NCBI RefSeq assembly: GCF_900177295.1
Contig: NZ_FWZX01000006.1
Coordinates: forward strand, 179,140 to 243,139
Length of the DNA: 64,000 nucleotides
Reading direction: 5' to 3'
DNA from: Tistlia consotensis USBA 355
GTDB lineage: Bacteria > Pseudomonadota > Alphaproteobacteria > Kiloniellales > DSM-21159
Shown: piece after piece, positions 43,694 through 52,982 of the stretch
Numbering within the stretch: position 1 is the first letter of the stretch
How the letters are laid out: each line of letters opens with the position of its first letter
Program-made: the position numbers and the translations under genes
Notes under the pieces: model-generated
The model's input: only the letters and a program-made list of their open reading frames with translations
Database searches by the model: none
Told to the model about the DNA's origin: nothing

Positions 43694-44643
43694 CAGCGCT
43701 GCAGCCTGGGGTTCAGCAGGTCGCGCAGCCGGTCGCCGACCAGGTTGATGGCGACGATGACGACGACCAGGGCGACTCCGGGGAAGAAGGAGATCCAGTA
43801 GCGCCCGCTCATCATGTACTCGAAGCCGTTGGCGATCAGCAGGCCGAGCGAGGGCTCGGTGATCGGCACGCCGACGCCGAGGAACGACAGCGTCGCCTCC
43901 AGCGCGACGGCATGGGCGACCTGGACCGTGGCGATGACGATCAGCGGCGGCAGGCAGTTCGGCAGCAGGTGGCCGAACAGCACGCGGCGCGTGCCGAGGC
44001 CGAGGCAGACGGCGGCATCGATGTACTCCTTGCGCCGCTCGACCAGCGCCGAGCCGCGCACCGCCCGGGCGTAGTAGGCCCACTGCACGATGACCAGGGC
44101 GATGATCACCTTGTCGACGCCGTTGCCGAAGATCGCCAGCAGGATCAGCGCGACCAGGATCGCCGGGAAGGAGAGCTGGATGTCGACGATGCGCATCAGC
44201 AGGCTGTCGAGGCCGCCGCCGAAGAAGGCGGCGACCAGGCCGACGGCGCTGCCGATCACCAGCGCGAAGGCGACCGAGACGCTGCCGACCAGCAGCGAGA
44301 TCCTGAGGCCGTAGACGATCGCCGACAGCATGTCCCGGCCCTGCACGTCGGTGCCCAGCCAGTAGGTGCCGAAGGCGTAGGAGGGCGAGCCTGGCGGCAG
44401 CGTCCCGTCCATGATGTCGAGCTGCGCCAGGTCGTAGGGGTTCTGCGGCACAATCAGCGGCGCGAAGATCGCCGCCACGGCGACGACCAGGATCACCGCG
44501 AGGCCGGCCACCGCCGGCCGGCTGGCGCAGAAGTCGAGGGCGAGGCGCGCCAGGGGCGAGCTCAGGCGCGGCGGCGGTGCGTGCAGCGTCTCCGGCTCGG
44601 CGACGACGGCGCCGGAGGACAGACCGGGGTCCGGCTCGCTCAT
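43693..44643 (-). CDS. Peptide-type ABC transporter permease (DppC family)
   Basis: A 316-residue permease with the N-terminal cytoplasmic arm and first helix (AVAGLAVILVVAVAAIFAPL) of DppC proteins, periplasmic YAFGTYWLGTDVQGRDML and docking loop EYIDAAVCLGLGTRRVLFGH. Starts in an ATGA overlap with the upstream permease and ends in another with the ATPase gene. Confidence 0.9.
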   Translation of the reverse strand: MSEPDPGLSSGAVVAEPETLHAPPPRLSSPLARLALDFCASRPAVAGLAVILVVAVAAIFAPLIVPQNPYDLAQLDIMDGTLPPGSPSYAFGTYWLGTDVQGRDMLSAIVYGLRISLLVGSVSVAFALVIGSAVGLVAAFFGGGLDSLLMRIVDIQLSFPAILVALILLAIFGNGVDKVIIALVIVQWAYYARAVRGSALVERRKEYIDAAVCLGLGTRRVLFGHLLPNCLPPLIVIATVQVAHAVALEATLSFLGVGVPITEPSLGLLIANGFEYMMSGRYWISFFPGVALVVVIVAINLVGDRLRDLLNPRLQR

Positions 44644-45617
44644 GCGCCGGCCTCCGACAGGCGGACCCGCGGGTCGAGCAGCGAGTAGAGCAGATCGACG
44701 GCCAGGTTGATCAGGATGAAGATGAAGACCGTCATCATCAGGTAGGCGACGACGACCGGCCGGTCGAGATTGACGATCGAGTCGATCAGCAGCTTGCCGA
44801 TGCCCGGCCAGGCGAAGACCGTCTCGGTGACCACCGCGAAGGCGATCATCGAGCCGAGCTCGAGGCCGACCACCGTGACCACCGGGATCATGATGTTCTT
44901 GAGGACGTGGACGTAGATCACCCGCGACGGGCTGAGGCCCTTGGCGCGGGCGAACTTGACGTAGTCCTGCAGCACGACCTCGCGGGTGCCGGCGCGCGCC
45001 AGGCGAATGACCAGCGAGGTCTTGTAGAGCGCCAGCGTGATCGCCGGCAGCAGCAGGTGCGACAGGCCGTCGAGCGTGAACAGGCTGGTGCGGATGCCGA
45101 GGAGGTCGACGGTCTCGCCACGGCCGCCGGCCGGCAGCCACTGCAGCAGCACCGCGAAGACCAGGATCAGCATCAGGCCGAGCCAGAAGTTCGGCAGCGA
45201 GAAGCCGAGGATCGAGCCGGTCATGATCGAGCGGCCGAGCAGCGCGTCGGGCTTGAGCCCGGCCCACAGCCCGAGGAAGACACCGACCGAGAGCGCGACG
45301 ACCAGGGCCACCAGCGCCAGCTCCAGGGTCGCCGGCAGGCGCTCGAGGATCAGCCGCAGGGCCGGCACGCCGTGCACGAAGGAGCGGCCGAGATCGCCCT
45401 GCACCGCGTTCACCAGGAACAGCCAGAGCTGCTCCCACAGGGGCCTGTCGAGCCCCAGGCGGGCGATCGTCGCCTGCTGCTCGGCGAGGTCGGCCTCGGG
45501 GCTGATCAGGACGTCGACCGGGTTGCCGATCGCGTAGATGCCGATGAAGACCAGCACGGCCATGACGACCAGCACCAGGGCCGACTGGCCGAGCCGCCGG
45601 ATCAGGTAGACCAGCAT
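44640..45617 (-). CDS. Peptide-type ABC transporter permease (DppB family)
   Basis: A 325-residue permease with MLVYLIRRLGQSALVLVVMA at the start, characteristic of DppB, and a docking loop around DYVKFARAKGLSPSRVIYVH. It lies downstream of the binding-protein gene, separated from it by a 15-bp perfect hairpin. Confidence 0.9.
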   Translation of the reverse strand: MLVYLIRRLGQSALVLVVMAVLVFIGIYAIGNPVDVLISPEADLAEQQATIARLGLDRPLWEQLWLFLVNAVQGDLGRSFVHGVPALRLILERLPATLELALVALVVALSVGVFLGLWAGLKPDALLGRSIMTGSILGFSLPNFWLGLMLILVFAVLLQWLPAGGRGETVDLLGIRTSLFTLDGLSHLLLPAITLALYKTSLVIRLARAGTREVVLQDYVKFARAKGLSPSRVIYVHVLKNIMIPVVTVVGLELGSMIAFAVVTETVFAWPGIGKLLIDSIVNLDRPVVVAYLMMTVFIFILINLAVDLLYSLLDPRVRLSEAGA

Positions 45618-45638
45618 CGCTGCGCTTCCGTTCCGGAA

Positions 45639-45677
45639 GGCCGGACCGGCCGGAGCGAGGCCCCGGCCGGTCCGGCC
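45639..45677 (-). other. Intercistronic hairpin between binding-protein and permease genes
   Basis: A perfect 15-bp stem (45639-45653 with 45663-45677) and a 9-nt loop lies between the stop of the binding-protein gene and the start of the permease gene on the same transcript. Such hairpins usually stabilise the upstream binding-protein message or cause partial termination, giving more binding protein than permease. Confidence 0.75.
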
Positions 45678-45683
45678 CGGCCC

Positions 45684-47291
45684 CTACTGGGCCTGCGTCA
45701 CGCTCATCGCCGAGGTGTACTGGTCGGTGCGCGGCTCGTAGGCGAGCCCCTTGCGCGTCGCCCAGCTGGTCACCTCGTAGTGCAGCGGCAGGATGCCATA
45801 GTCCTTGATGACCAGGTCGCTGGCCTCCTGCAGCAGCTTCTCGCGCCCGGCGTCGTCGAGCGTCTGCAGCGCCTCGTCGATCTTGGCGTCGACCGCGGGG
45901 TTGGAGTAGCGGCCGCGGTTGGTGCCGCCGTAGCCCTTCTCCTTGTCCGGCGTCGCGACCAGGGCGCGCAGCGGCGAGGACATCTCGCCGGTGCCGGAGC
46001 CCCAGCCGGCCAGGTACATCGAGAACTCGTAGCTGTTGCGCCGCTTGAAGAAGACCGACTTGGTCGAGGCGTCGACCGTGGTCTGGATGCCGACGCGGGT
46101 CAGGAACTGGGCGACCGCCTGGGCGACCTTCTCGTCGTTGATGTAGCGGTCGTTCGGCGTGCCGAGCACCAGCTTGAAGCCGTCCGGGTAGCCGGCCTCG
46201 GCGAGCAGCTTCCTGGCGCCGGCCGGATCGTAGGCCTCGACCTCCAGGGCCGGATCGGCGCCGAACATGCCCTTGGGCAGCAGCTGCTCGGCGGCGACGG
46301 CGACGCCGCCCATGATCTTCTCGACGATCGCCTTGCGGTCGATCGCCTTCGAGACCGCCTCGCGCACCCGCTTGTCCTTGAAGGGGTTCCTGCCGTTCGT
46401 GCCCTGGACGCCGGGCGTGTCGTCGGCGAACTGGTCCATGTGCAGGTAGATGACGCGGTTCGACAGGCCCGAGTAGACGTTGATGTTCTTGTCCGCCTTC
46501 AGGCGCGGCAGGTCCTGGGTTGGCGGGTTGTCGATCACGTCGACGTCGCCGGACAGCAGCGCCGCGACCCGCGGCCCGTCGCTGGAGATCGGCTTGAAGG
46601 TGACCTTGTCCCAGGTCGGCTTGCCGCCCCAGTAGTCGTCGTTGCGGGTCAGCACCAGGCGGTCGCCCTTGACGAACTCGGCGAACTTGTAGGGCCCGGT
46701 GCCGACGGCCAGCGTGCCGCTGTTGAAGTCCTCGGTCTTCGGCCAGTCGCCGCCGCTGGCCCCCTCGCAGGTCTCCTTGGAGATGATCGCGAGGTTCGAC
46801 AGCTCGGTCGGCAGCAGCGGCCGCGGCGCCTCGGTCTTGATGATCAGCGTGTAGGGGTCCTTGGCCTCCATCGAGGCGATCGACTTGGTGTAGATCGTGA
46901 AGGAGGAGGGCGAGTTCGCCACGTTGGGGATGCGCCGGATCGTGTAGATCACGTCCTCCGCGTCGAAGGGCGTGCCGTCGTGGAAGGTCACGCCCTTGCG
47001 CAGGTCGAACTCCCAGGTCGTGGCGTCGAGCGGCTTCCAGGCGACCGCCAGGCCGGGCTGCAGGCGCTGCTTGGCGTCCTGGCTGATCAGGCCGTCGAAG
47101 ATGTGCTGCCAGGCGGCGTTGTTCGGCGTCAGGTTGTGGTAGTGCGGATCGAGCGCGCTCGGCTCGGAGGCCAGCCCGATCGTCAGGTCGTCGGCCAGCG
47201 CCGTGCCGACCAGGGCCGTGCCGCTCAGCGCCGCCTGGGCGAGGCCCAGGACGAAGGCGCCGCCGGCGCACGCGGCGAGGATTCGGTTCAT
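45684..47291 (-). CDS. Peptide-type ABC transporter, periplasmic binding protein (DppA family)
   Basis: A 535-residue family 5 solute-binding protein. Signal peptide ends near ALVGTALA. Motifs include GLASEPSALDPHYHN, VTFHDGTPFDAEDVIYTI, TGPYKFAEFVKGDRLVL, KDKRVREAVSKAIDRKAI and LLAEAGYPDGF. The family binds peptides, opines or other amino-acid derivatives, and ligand choice cannot be read. First gene of a six-gene operon with an amidohydrolase at the end. Confidence 0.9.
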   Translation of the reverse strand: MNRILAACAGGAFVLGLAQAALSGTALVGTALADDLTIGLASEPSALDPHYHNLTPNNAAWQHIFDGLISQDAKQRLQPGLAVAWKPLDATTWEFDLRKGVTFHDGTPFDAEDVIYTIRRIPNVANSPSSFTIYTKSIASMEAKDPYTLIIKTEAPRPLLPTELSNLAIISKETCEGASGGDWPKTEDFNSGTLAVGTGPYKFAEFVKGDRLVLTRNDDYWGGKPTWDKVTFKPISSDGPRVAALLSGDVDVIDNPPTQDLPRLKADKNINVYSGLSNRVIYLHMDQFADDTPGVQGTNGRNPFKDKRVREAVSKAIDRKAIVEKIMGGVAVAAEQLLPKGMFGADPALEVEAYDPAGARKLLAEAGYPDGFKLVLGTPNDRYINDEKVAQAVAQFLTRVGIQTTVDASTKSVFFKRRNSYEFSMYLAGWGSGTGEMSSPLRALVATPDKEKGYGGTNRGRYSNPAVDAKIDEALQTLDDAGREKLLQEASDLVIKDYGILPLHYEVTSWATRKGLAYEPRTDQYTSAMSVTQAQ

Positions 47292-47458
47292 TGCTCTTCT
47301 CCCTGTTCACCCGGCGTCACCGTCCCGTCTGTCGCGGGCTTGCGGCAACGCGTCGCAGCCAGTGTCTCCCGAGGCCCGGGGGCCTGCAACTCTTTCGGGT
47401 CGCGGCCCTCGTCCCGGAGACCCCGACGACGCTCTCGGCCGCCGGGTTCGCGCGCCCG

Positions 47459-48346
47459 TCAGGGCACCAGCAGGACCGGAATCCCGGGCTCGCTGACGAC
47501 GAACTCGGTGACGCTGCCGAACAGCAGGGTGTGGGCGCGGCTGTGCAGGAAGGCGCCGAGCACCAGCAGGTCGCAGTCGGCGGCCCGGGCACGCTCGACG
47601 ATCGCCGCCGGCGTGTCGCGCGGCGATTCCGACAGCTCGGCCGCCTCGGCCTCGATGCCGTGCCAGGCGAGGTATTCGACCAGCGGCTCCGCCTGCAGCC
47701 CGGCCGTCTCGCTCTCCCGGCTGCAGATGACCAGTACCTTCTCCGCCGCCTTCAGCAGCTCCAGCGAGGCGGCGACCGCGCGCGCCGCTTCGACCGTGTC
47801 GTTCCAGGCCAGCGCGACGCGGGTCGCGAAGCCGGGGCTGACCTGGGGCGGCGTGACCAGGACCGGACAGGCGCTGCGCCGCAGGCTCGCCTGGAGCAGC
47901 GGCCGGAACGGCGACTCCCAGGAGTGGCCGGCGCCGGCCAGCACGACCAGGTCCGACAGCCGGCCGGCCGCGCCGACGGCGCCCGGGATGTCGCCGACCT
48001 CCTCGGTGAAGCGCACCGAGAAGCCGCGGGCCGGGTCGTCGGTCAGCTGCGGCTGGACCTCGAGGGCGGCGATCTGCCGGTCGAAGGTCGCCTTGGCGCG
48101 CCGCCGCCGCTCCTCGTTCTCCTCCTCGATCCAGCGGATCAGCTCGTCGGCGCCGTAGCCCGGCAGCCAGGCCGACCACTCGTCGCCGGGCCGGGCGGGT
48201 TCCGCGGTGACGCAGAGCACCTCGACGTGGGCGTCGTGCCGGGCCGCCACCGCGAGCGCCGCCTTGAGCGCCGGCGCATCCAGGTCCTCCGGGTCGTCGG
48301 GGTCGAGCCGCCCGCTCACCGGCACCAGGATCTTGCGAACGATCAT
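47459..48346 (-). CDS. Tandem universal stress protein (UspA family)
   Basis: A 295-residue protein with two Usp-like halves: the first opens with IVRKILVPVSGRLDPDD, the second with TRVALAWNDTVEAARAVAAS and has the nucleotide-binding-like end LLVLGAFLHSRAHTLLFGSV then GIPVLLVP. ATG 48346 follows GGGGAGG at 6 bases; a TTG one codon upstream is possible. A soluble stress-related nucleotide-binding protein; no operon partner is evident. Confidence 0.85.
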   Translation of the reverse strand: MIVRKILVPVSGRLDPDDPEDLDAPALKAALAVAARHDAHVEVLCVTAEPARPGDEWSAWLPGYGADELIRWIEEENEERRRRAKATFDRQIAALEVQPQLTDDPARGFSVRFTEEVGDIPGAVGAAGRLSDLVVLAGAGHSWESPFRPLLQASLRRSACPVLVTPPQVSPGFATRVALAWNDTVEAARAVAASLELLKAAEKVLVICSRESETAGLQAEPLVEYLAWHGIEAEAAELSESPRDTPAAIVERARAADCDLLVLGAFLHSRAHTLLFGSVTEFVVSEPGIPVLLVP

Positions 48347-48422
48347 CAACCGCCTCCCCGCTGCCGCTTCGCCGACCGCCGCGAAGCGTCACCCGAACCG
48401 TCGGACGGCGCGCTGACCCAGG

Positions 48423-49412
48423 TCAAGCGCGCCGTCGCGTCCCGGCGGGCTTGGCCGCATCCGGCCTGGGCACCTCGCCCTGCAGCAGCCGGGCCAGGCG
48501 GTCGGCATCGCCGCGGCCGCCCTCGCCGGCCAGCTCGACGGCGACCTCGGCGCGCTTGAGCGCGCGGCCCAGCGGCGCCGGCGGCGCCTGGTCGCTGACC
48601 AGCACGTCGATCTCGTCCAGCGGACAGACGTTCTCCAGGGTCAGCAGGTCGTACTTCGAGTGGTCGAGCAGCAGCAGGCCGGTCGCCGAGCGGCCGAGCA
48701 TGGCGCGCTTGATCGCGGCGGCGTTGGGGTTGACGTCGTTGGGGCCGTCGGCGGTCAGGCCGCTGGCGCTGATCACCGCGACGTTCGCGTTGTAGCGGTC
48801 CAGGAAGGCGACGGCGTCGGAGCCGAAGACGCTGCCCTCGCGGCCGTCGTAGCGACCCGGACACAGGATGACGGCGATCGTCGGGTTGGCCGACAGCACC
48901 GTCGCCACGCCGAAGGAGTTGGTGATCACCGTCAGGTCCTTGAGCTCGGCCGAGAGGCGCCGGGCGAAGTGCACCGTGGTCGAGCCGACGTCGATCATCA
49001 GCACCTGGCCCGGCCGGATCGCCCGCGCCGCCAGGGCGCCGACCCGCTGGCGCTCCTCGACGTGCTCCTTGTGGCGCTCGCTGAGCGCCGGCTCGAAGGC
49101 GAAGGCACGCGCCGAGGCGCCGCCGTAGGTGCGGTTCAGCATGCCGCGCCGGCTGAGGTCGTCGAGATCGCGCCGGATCGTCTCGGTCGAGACGCGGTAC
49201 TCCTCGGCCAGCTGCGAGATGCGGATCGCCGGCGAGGCGCGCAGCTCGCCCAGGATGCGCTCCTGCCGCTCGACCTTGCGCAGCTTCTTCTTGGCCGCGC
49301 GCGCGTCGCCGCCGGCAGCGACGCCGGGACCGCCCGACGTCTCGCCGCCGCCCGTACCGACACTGCCCGTACCGACACTGCCCGCCCGAACGCCTCTGCC
49401 GACCTTGGCCAT
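48423..49412 (-). CDS. DeoR-family transcriptional regulator with a low-complexity N-terminus
   Basis: A 329-residue regulator, longer than the usual 250-260 because of an N-terminal glycine/serine-rich extension (residues 1-40, including GSVGTGSVGTGGG from a 15-bp tandem duplication). The helix-turn-helix is AIRISQLAEEYRVSTETIRR (about residues 60-80), with the family marker NRTYGGAS. The sensor domain contains ITNSFGVATVL and ISASGLTADGPNDVNPNA. ATG 49412 follows GAGGAG. It is divergent from a Pot-type ABC operon and probably represses it and further units with the same promoter motif. Confidence 0.88.
   Translation of the reverse strand: MAKVGRGVRAGSVGTGSVGTGGGETSGGPGVAAGGDARAAKKKLRKVERQERILGELRASPAIRISQLAEEYRVSTETIRRDLDDLSRRGMLNRTYGGASARAFAFEPALSERHKEHVEERQRVGALAARAIRPGQVLMIDVGSTTVHFARRLSAELKDLTVITNSFGVATVLSANPTIAVILCPGRYDGREGSVFGSDAVAFLDRYNANVAVISASGLTADGPNDVNPNAAAIKRAMLGRSATGLLLLDHSKYDLLTLENVCPLDEIDVLVSDQAPPAPLGRALKRAEVAVELAGEGGRGDADRLARLLQGEVPRPDAAKPAGTRRRA
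49351..49380. repeat. 15-bp tandem duplication in the DeoR-type gene
   Basis: The 15-mer cccgtaccgacactg occurs twice head to tail (49351-49365 and 49366-49380) in frame, giving the repeated pentapeptide GSVGT in the N-terminal extension. Confidence 0.9.
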
Positions 49413-49732
49413 GCCCGTCTCCTCGGATACCCGCCGGTTGTGAGTCAGCGCCGCCGCGAAATCAAGCCGTTCGCGGCACGCGGGCAACGCTCCAGCTTCG
49501 TCCGCTTTGTTGGAATCGCCAACATTTGCGTGGTACATTTTTCAAAGAGTGGGGTATCTTTCTGGGAAGCAAGGCAAAGTACCTTGCGTCCGGGCATGGT
49601 GCGGCGCAGCATAAAAAGGCCGGAACAGGCAGCAGGCTCGCCTTCCGATGCCCCCGTTTGTCCGGCGACCGGGCAGGCACGACGAGGCTTCAACGTGCCC
49701 TCGAGGCACGGGAACAGGTGGGAGAGCTGACC
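49413..49732. other. Divergent promoter region between the DeoR-type gene and the Pot-type transporter
   Basis: This 320-base gap holds no gene. Its central part, 49500-49620, is A+T-richer and carries the operator/promoter described separately plus a second weak inverted repeat AAAGA (49544-49548) / TCTTT (49557-49561). The ribosome site GGGAGAG precedes the binding-protein start. Confidence 0.5.
49508..49539 (+). promoter_or_regulatory. Promoter with overlapping inverted repeat (motif copy A)
   Basis: A -35-like TTGGAA (49510-49515) is 18 bases from TACATT (49534-49539). The -35 overlaps the inverted repeat TGTTGG-aatcg-CCAACA (49508-49524), a geometry suited to repression. GTTGGAA-N14-GTGGTA (49509-49535) recurs with identical spacing ahead of the 2-oxoglutarate oxygenase gene. 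Confidence 0.55.
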
Positions 49733-50881
49733 ATGAACGTGACTCGCAGAGACTTCCTGAAGACCACGGCGGCCGGCGCTGCCGCGCTGTCCGCGCCGGC
49801 GATCCTGTCGGGCAGGGCCTGGGCCGCCCGCGACAAGGAACTGAACATCCTCTGCTGGGAGGGCTACAACTCGGCCGACGTGCTCGACCCCTTCCGCAGC
49901 GCGCACGACGCCACGGTCAAGGCCGAGTCCCTGACCAACGACCCGACCATGATCAACCGGCTGCGCGCCGGCGAGACCAACGTCTGGGACCTGATCAACG
50001 TCAACAATCCCTGGGCGCGCAAGGTCATGTACCCCGAGGGGCTGATCAAGCCGCTCGACCGCGCGACGTTCGAGCCCTACTTCGACAAGATGCTGCCGAT
50101 GTTCAAGCCGCCCTACAAATGGGCGATGAGCGACGACGGCAAGGAGCTGCTCGGCATGTGCCAGCGCTTCGGCCCCTACTCCTTCGTGGTCAACACCAAG
50201 AAGGTCAGCCGCAAGACCGCCGAGGACCAGGGCTGGGACCTCTGGAACGACCCGGCCAACGCCGGCAAGTACGGCATCCTGGAATCCGACGACTGGAACG
50301 TCTTCGACATCTTCCTGATCGCCGGCATCAACCCCTTCGTGACGCACAGCGACGCCGACTTCGAGAAGTTCGACACGACCGCCAAGAAGGTCTTCAAGGG
50401 CGCCAAGGTGGTCGGCGACATCGCGACCATGAACCAGGCGCTGATCTCCGGCGAGATCAACTTCCACATGACCGGCGGCACCTACTCGGCCTCGCCGGCC
50501 CGCTTCGACGGCTACCCGGAGATCCGCGGCGTGACGCCGCTCAAGAGCGCGATCCCCGGCAAGGGCGGCGTGTCCTGGATCGAGGTCACCTCGACGGTCG
50601 CCAATCCGCAGCTCTCGCCGCTGGCGACGCAGTTCCTGGAGTACGTCCAGGACCCGAAGGTCGCGCACACCGTCGCCTTCGCCGAGGGCACCTTCAACCC
50701 CGTCGCCCAGATGGCCAACAAGAAGTGCTTCGAGCTCTTCACCAAGGAGGAGCTCGACGCGATCCAGTGGGACAGCCTGGACGAGGAGATGGAGCGCTCG
50801 GCCGAGTACGACATCGTGCCGGACTACGACCGCGCCCTCGACCTGATGACCGCCGCCAAGCGCGAGGCCAGCGGCGGCTGA
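49733..50881 (+). CDS. Pot-type ABC transporter, Tat-exported binding protein
   Basis: A 382-residue binding protein of the spermidine/putrescine (PotD-like) family. A twin-arginine signal (TRRDFLKTTAAGAAAL, Arg5-Arg6) indicates export in folded form. Family features are LNILCWEGYNSADVLDPF at the mature N-terminus and MTGGTYSASPARFDGYPEI. First of a four-gene transporter operon. The family also takes polyols, opines and aminophosphonates, so polyamine import is not assured. Confidence 0.87.
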   Translation: MNVTRRDFLKTTAAGAAALSAPAILSGRAWAARDKELNILCWEGYNSADVLDPFRSAHDATVKAESLTNDPTMINRLRAGETNVWDLINVNNPWARKVMYPEGLIKPLDRATFEPYFDKMLPMFKPPYKWAMSDDGKELLGMCQRFGPYSFVVNTKKVSRKTAEDQGWDLWNDPANAGKYGILESDDWNVFDIFLIAGINPFVTHSDADFEKFDTTAKKVFKGAKVVGDIATMNQALISGEINFHMTGGTYSASPARFDGYPEIRGVTPLKSAIPGKGGVSWIEVTSTVANPQLSPLATQFLEYVQDPKVAHTVAFAEGTFNPVAQMANKKCFELFTKEELDAIQWDSLDEEMERSAEYDIVPDYDRALDLMTAAKREASGG

Positions 50882-50933
50882 GCCGCCGTCCCGCCGGCAC
50901 GGCTGCAACGACAACCAAGGGGATCCTCCATCG

Positions 50934-52001
50934 ATGAGCAAACGGCCGTCGATCCTCGAGCTGGTCGGGGTCACCAAGCAGTTCGGCGGATTGACGGCCG
51001 TCGATCATGTCGATCTCAAGGTCCGGGAAGGCGAGTTCTTCACCATCGTCGGGCCCTCGGGCTCCGGCAAGACGACGCTGCTGCGCATGCTGGCCGGCAT
51101 GGAGACGCCGAGCTCCGGCGACATCCTGCTGCGCGACAAGCTGGTCAACGAGCTGCCGGCCAACCGCCGGCCGACCTGCATGGTCTTCCAGTCGCTGGCG
51201 CTCTTCCCGCACAAGAGCGTCGGCGAGAACATCGAGTTTCCGCTGAAGATGCGCGGCGTCGCGCGCGACAGGCGCAGGGCCAGGGCGCTGGAGCTGCTGC
51301 GCCTGTTGCGCCTGCCCGAGGGCTACTACGGGCGCAACGTGACCCAGTGCTCCGGCGGCGAGCGGCAGCGCGTCGCGCTCGCCCGCGCCTTCGCCTACGA
51401 CCCCGAGATCCTGTTCTTCGACGAGCCGCTCTCGGCGATCGACTACAAGCTGCGCAAGACCCTGGAGAAGGAGCTGAAGGACATCCACAAGGAGTCCGGC
51501 AAGACCTTCATGTACATCACCCACTCCCTGGAGGAGGCGATGGTGATGTCGGACCGCATCGGCGTGATGCGCTCCGGCAAGCTGGTCCAGGTCGGCACGC
51601 CCGAGGAGATCTACCTGCATCCCCGGGACCGCTTCGTCTCGGAGTTCATGGGCGAGGTCAACGTCATCGACGTGCGCAAGGGCCCGAACGGCCACGCCGT
51701 CGGCATCGAGCTGCCCGGCGACTTCGCCCTGCCCGGCGGGGTCGCGGCCTTCGACACCGGCCACCTGGTCGTGCGCCCGGAATCGCTGCGCTTCCTCGGC
51801 TCGGCCGGCGAGGCCGAGAACCACCTGCGCGGCACGGTCTACAACGAGTACGCCCTCGGCTCGCGCATCCAGTACCAGGTGCGCGTCGGCGAGAAGGTCT
51901 TCATCGTCGAGCGGCTGCGCCAGCAGGCCTACCAGGGTGGCCTCGACCAGGAGGTCCTGATCGGCTGGGACGCCAAGGACTCGATCCTGGTGACCGACTG
52001 A
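50934..52001 (+). CDS. Pot-type ABC transporter ATPase
   Basis: A 355-residue PotA-like ATPase: Walker A GPSGSGKTT (residues 40-48), Q-loop MVFQSLALFPHKSV, signature CSGGERQRVALARAFA (Leu replaced by Cys), Walker B ILFFDEPLSAIDYK and H-loop YITHSLEEA, then a TOBE-like domain (LVVRPESLRF). Lies 52 bases after the binding-protein gene. Confidence 0.92.
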   Translation: MSKRPSILELVGVTKQFGGLTAVDHVDLKVREGEFFTIVGPSGSGKTTLLRMLAGMETPSSGDILLRDKLVNELPANRRPTCMVFQSLALFPHKSVGENIEFPLKMRGVARDRRRARALELLRLLRLPEGYYGRNVTQCSGGERQRVALARAFAYDPEILFFDEPLSAIDYKLRKTLEKELKDIHKESGKTFMYITHSLEEAMVMSDRIGVMRSGKLVQVGTPEEIYLHPRDRFVSEFMGEVNVIDVRKGPNGHAVGIELPGDFALPGGVAAFDTGHLVVRPESLRFLGSAGEAENHLRGTVYNEYALGSRIQYQVRVGEKVFIVERLRQQAYQGGLDQEVLIGWDAKDSILVTD

Positions 52002-52029
52002 TGCACGGCGGACGGAGGGCAGGCGCGCG

Positions 52030-52935
52030 ATGACCACGGCCGACGCTTCCGAGGCCCTGCCGCCCCGCGCGATCGCGCGGCGGCGCCTGAGGCTGCGCGC
52101 CGGGCCGCTGCTCTCGCTGCCGCTGCTGCTCCTGCTGGCGGTCGGCTTCCTGGCGCCGCTGCTCGCGGTCCTCGGCTTCAGCTTCTCCGAGCCGCGCAGC
52201 TTCGCGCTGCTGGCGCACCCGACCCTGGAGAACTACGAGACCATCTTCGACCCGGCGAACACGGTCTACATGTCGTTCCTCTGGTCGCTGTGGTTCGCCT
52301 TCCTGTCGGTCTGCATCCTGGCGGTCGTGTCCTATCCGGTCGCCTACGGCCTGGCCAAGCTGTTCGGCCGCTGGGCCAACCTGATCACCCTGCTGATGGT
52401 CTTCCCGCTGTTCATCTCCGAGAACGTGCGGCTCTACGGCTGGGTGCTGTTCTTCATCAAGAACGGCGTGCTCGACGGCGGCCTGCGCAGCCTGTTCGGC
52501 TTCGGCATCGGCGACCTGCTGTTCACGCCGGGCATCATCGTGTTCGGCATGGTCTACACCTACCTGCCCTTCATGCTGTTCCCGATGACCCTCGGCCTCT
52601 CGATGGTGCCGCAGGAGGCCGTCGAGGCGGCCGGGGACCTGGGCGCCTCGCGCCTGCAGATCTTCCGCGAGGTCGAGCTGCCGCTGTCCCTGCCCGGCAT
52701 CATCATCGGCGCGCTGCTGACCTTCGTGCTCTCGGTCGGCGCGATCGCGGAATCCAAGGTGCTCGGCGGCCAGGCGGTGATCGTCATCACCCACGACATC
52801 GAGATCGCCTTCACCTACGCGCAGAACTGGCCGCTGGGCGCCGCGCTCGCGGTGCTGCTGATGCTGGTCGTCGGCGCCCTGGTGCTGACCGTGCTGCGCC
52901 ATCTCGATCTCGACCGCATCCTGGGGAGGCGCTGA
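52030..52935 (+). CDS. Pot-type ABC transporter permease (PotB family)
   Basis: A 301-residue permease with about six helices. Docking loop AVEAAGDLGASRLQIFREVE and the preceding LGLSMVPQEAVEA match PotB/PotC proteins. The N-terminus is a basic, arginine-rich cytoplasmic segment. Partner of the permease encoded next. Confidence 0.9.
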   Translation: MTTADASEALPPRAIARRRLRLRAGPLLSLPLLLLLAVGFLAPLLAVLGFSFSEPRSFALLAHPTLENYETIFDPANTVYMSFLWSLWFAFLSVCILAVVSYPVAYGLAKLFGRWANLITLLMVFPLFISENVRLYGWVLFFIKNGVLDGGLRSLFGFGIGDLLFTPGIIVFGMVYTYLPFMLFPMTLGLSMVPQEAVEAAGDLGASRLQIFREVELPLSLPGIIIGALLTFVLSVGAIAESKVLGGQAVIVITHDIEIAFTYAQNWPLGAALAVLLMLVVGALVLTVLRHLDLDRILGRR

Positions 52936-52982
52936 TGGCCGCCGCGTCGCTCGCAGATCCGGTTCAAGGGGAGGTTTCCTAG

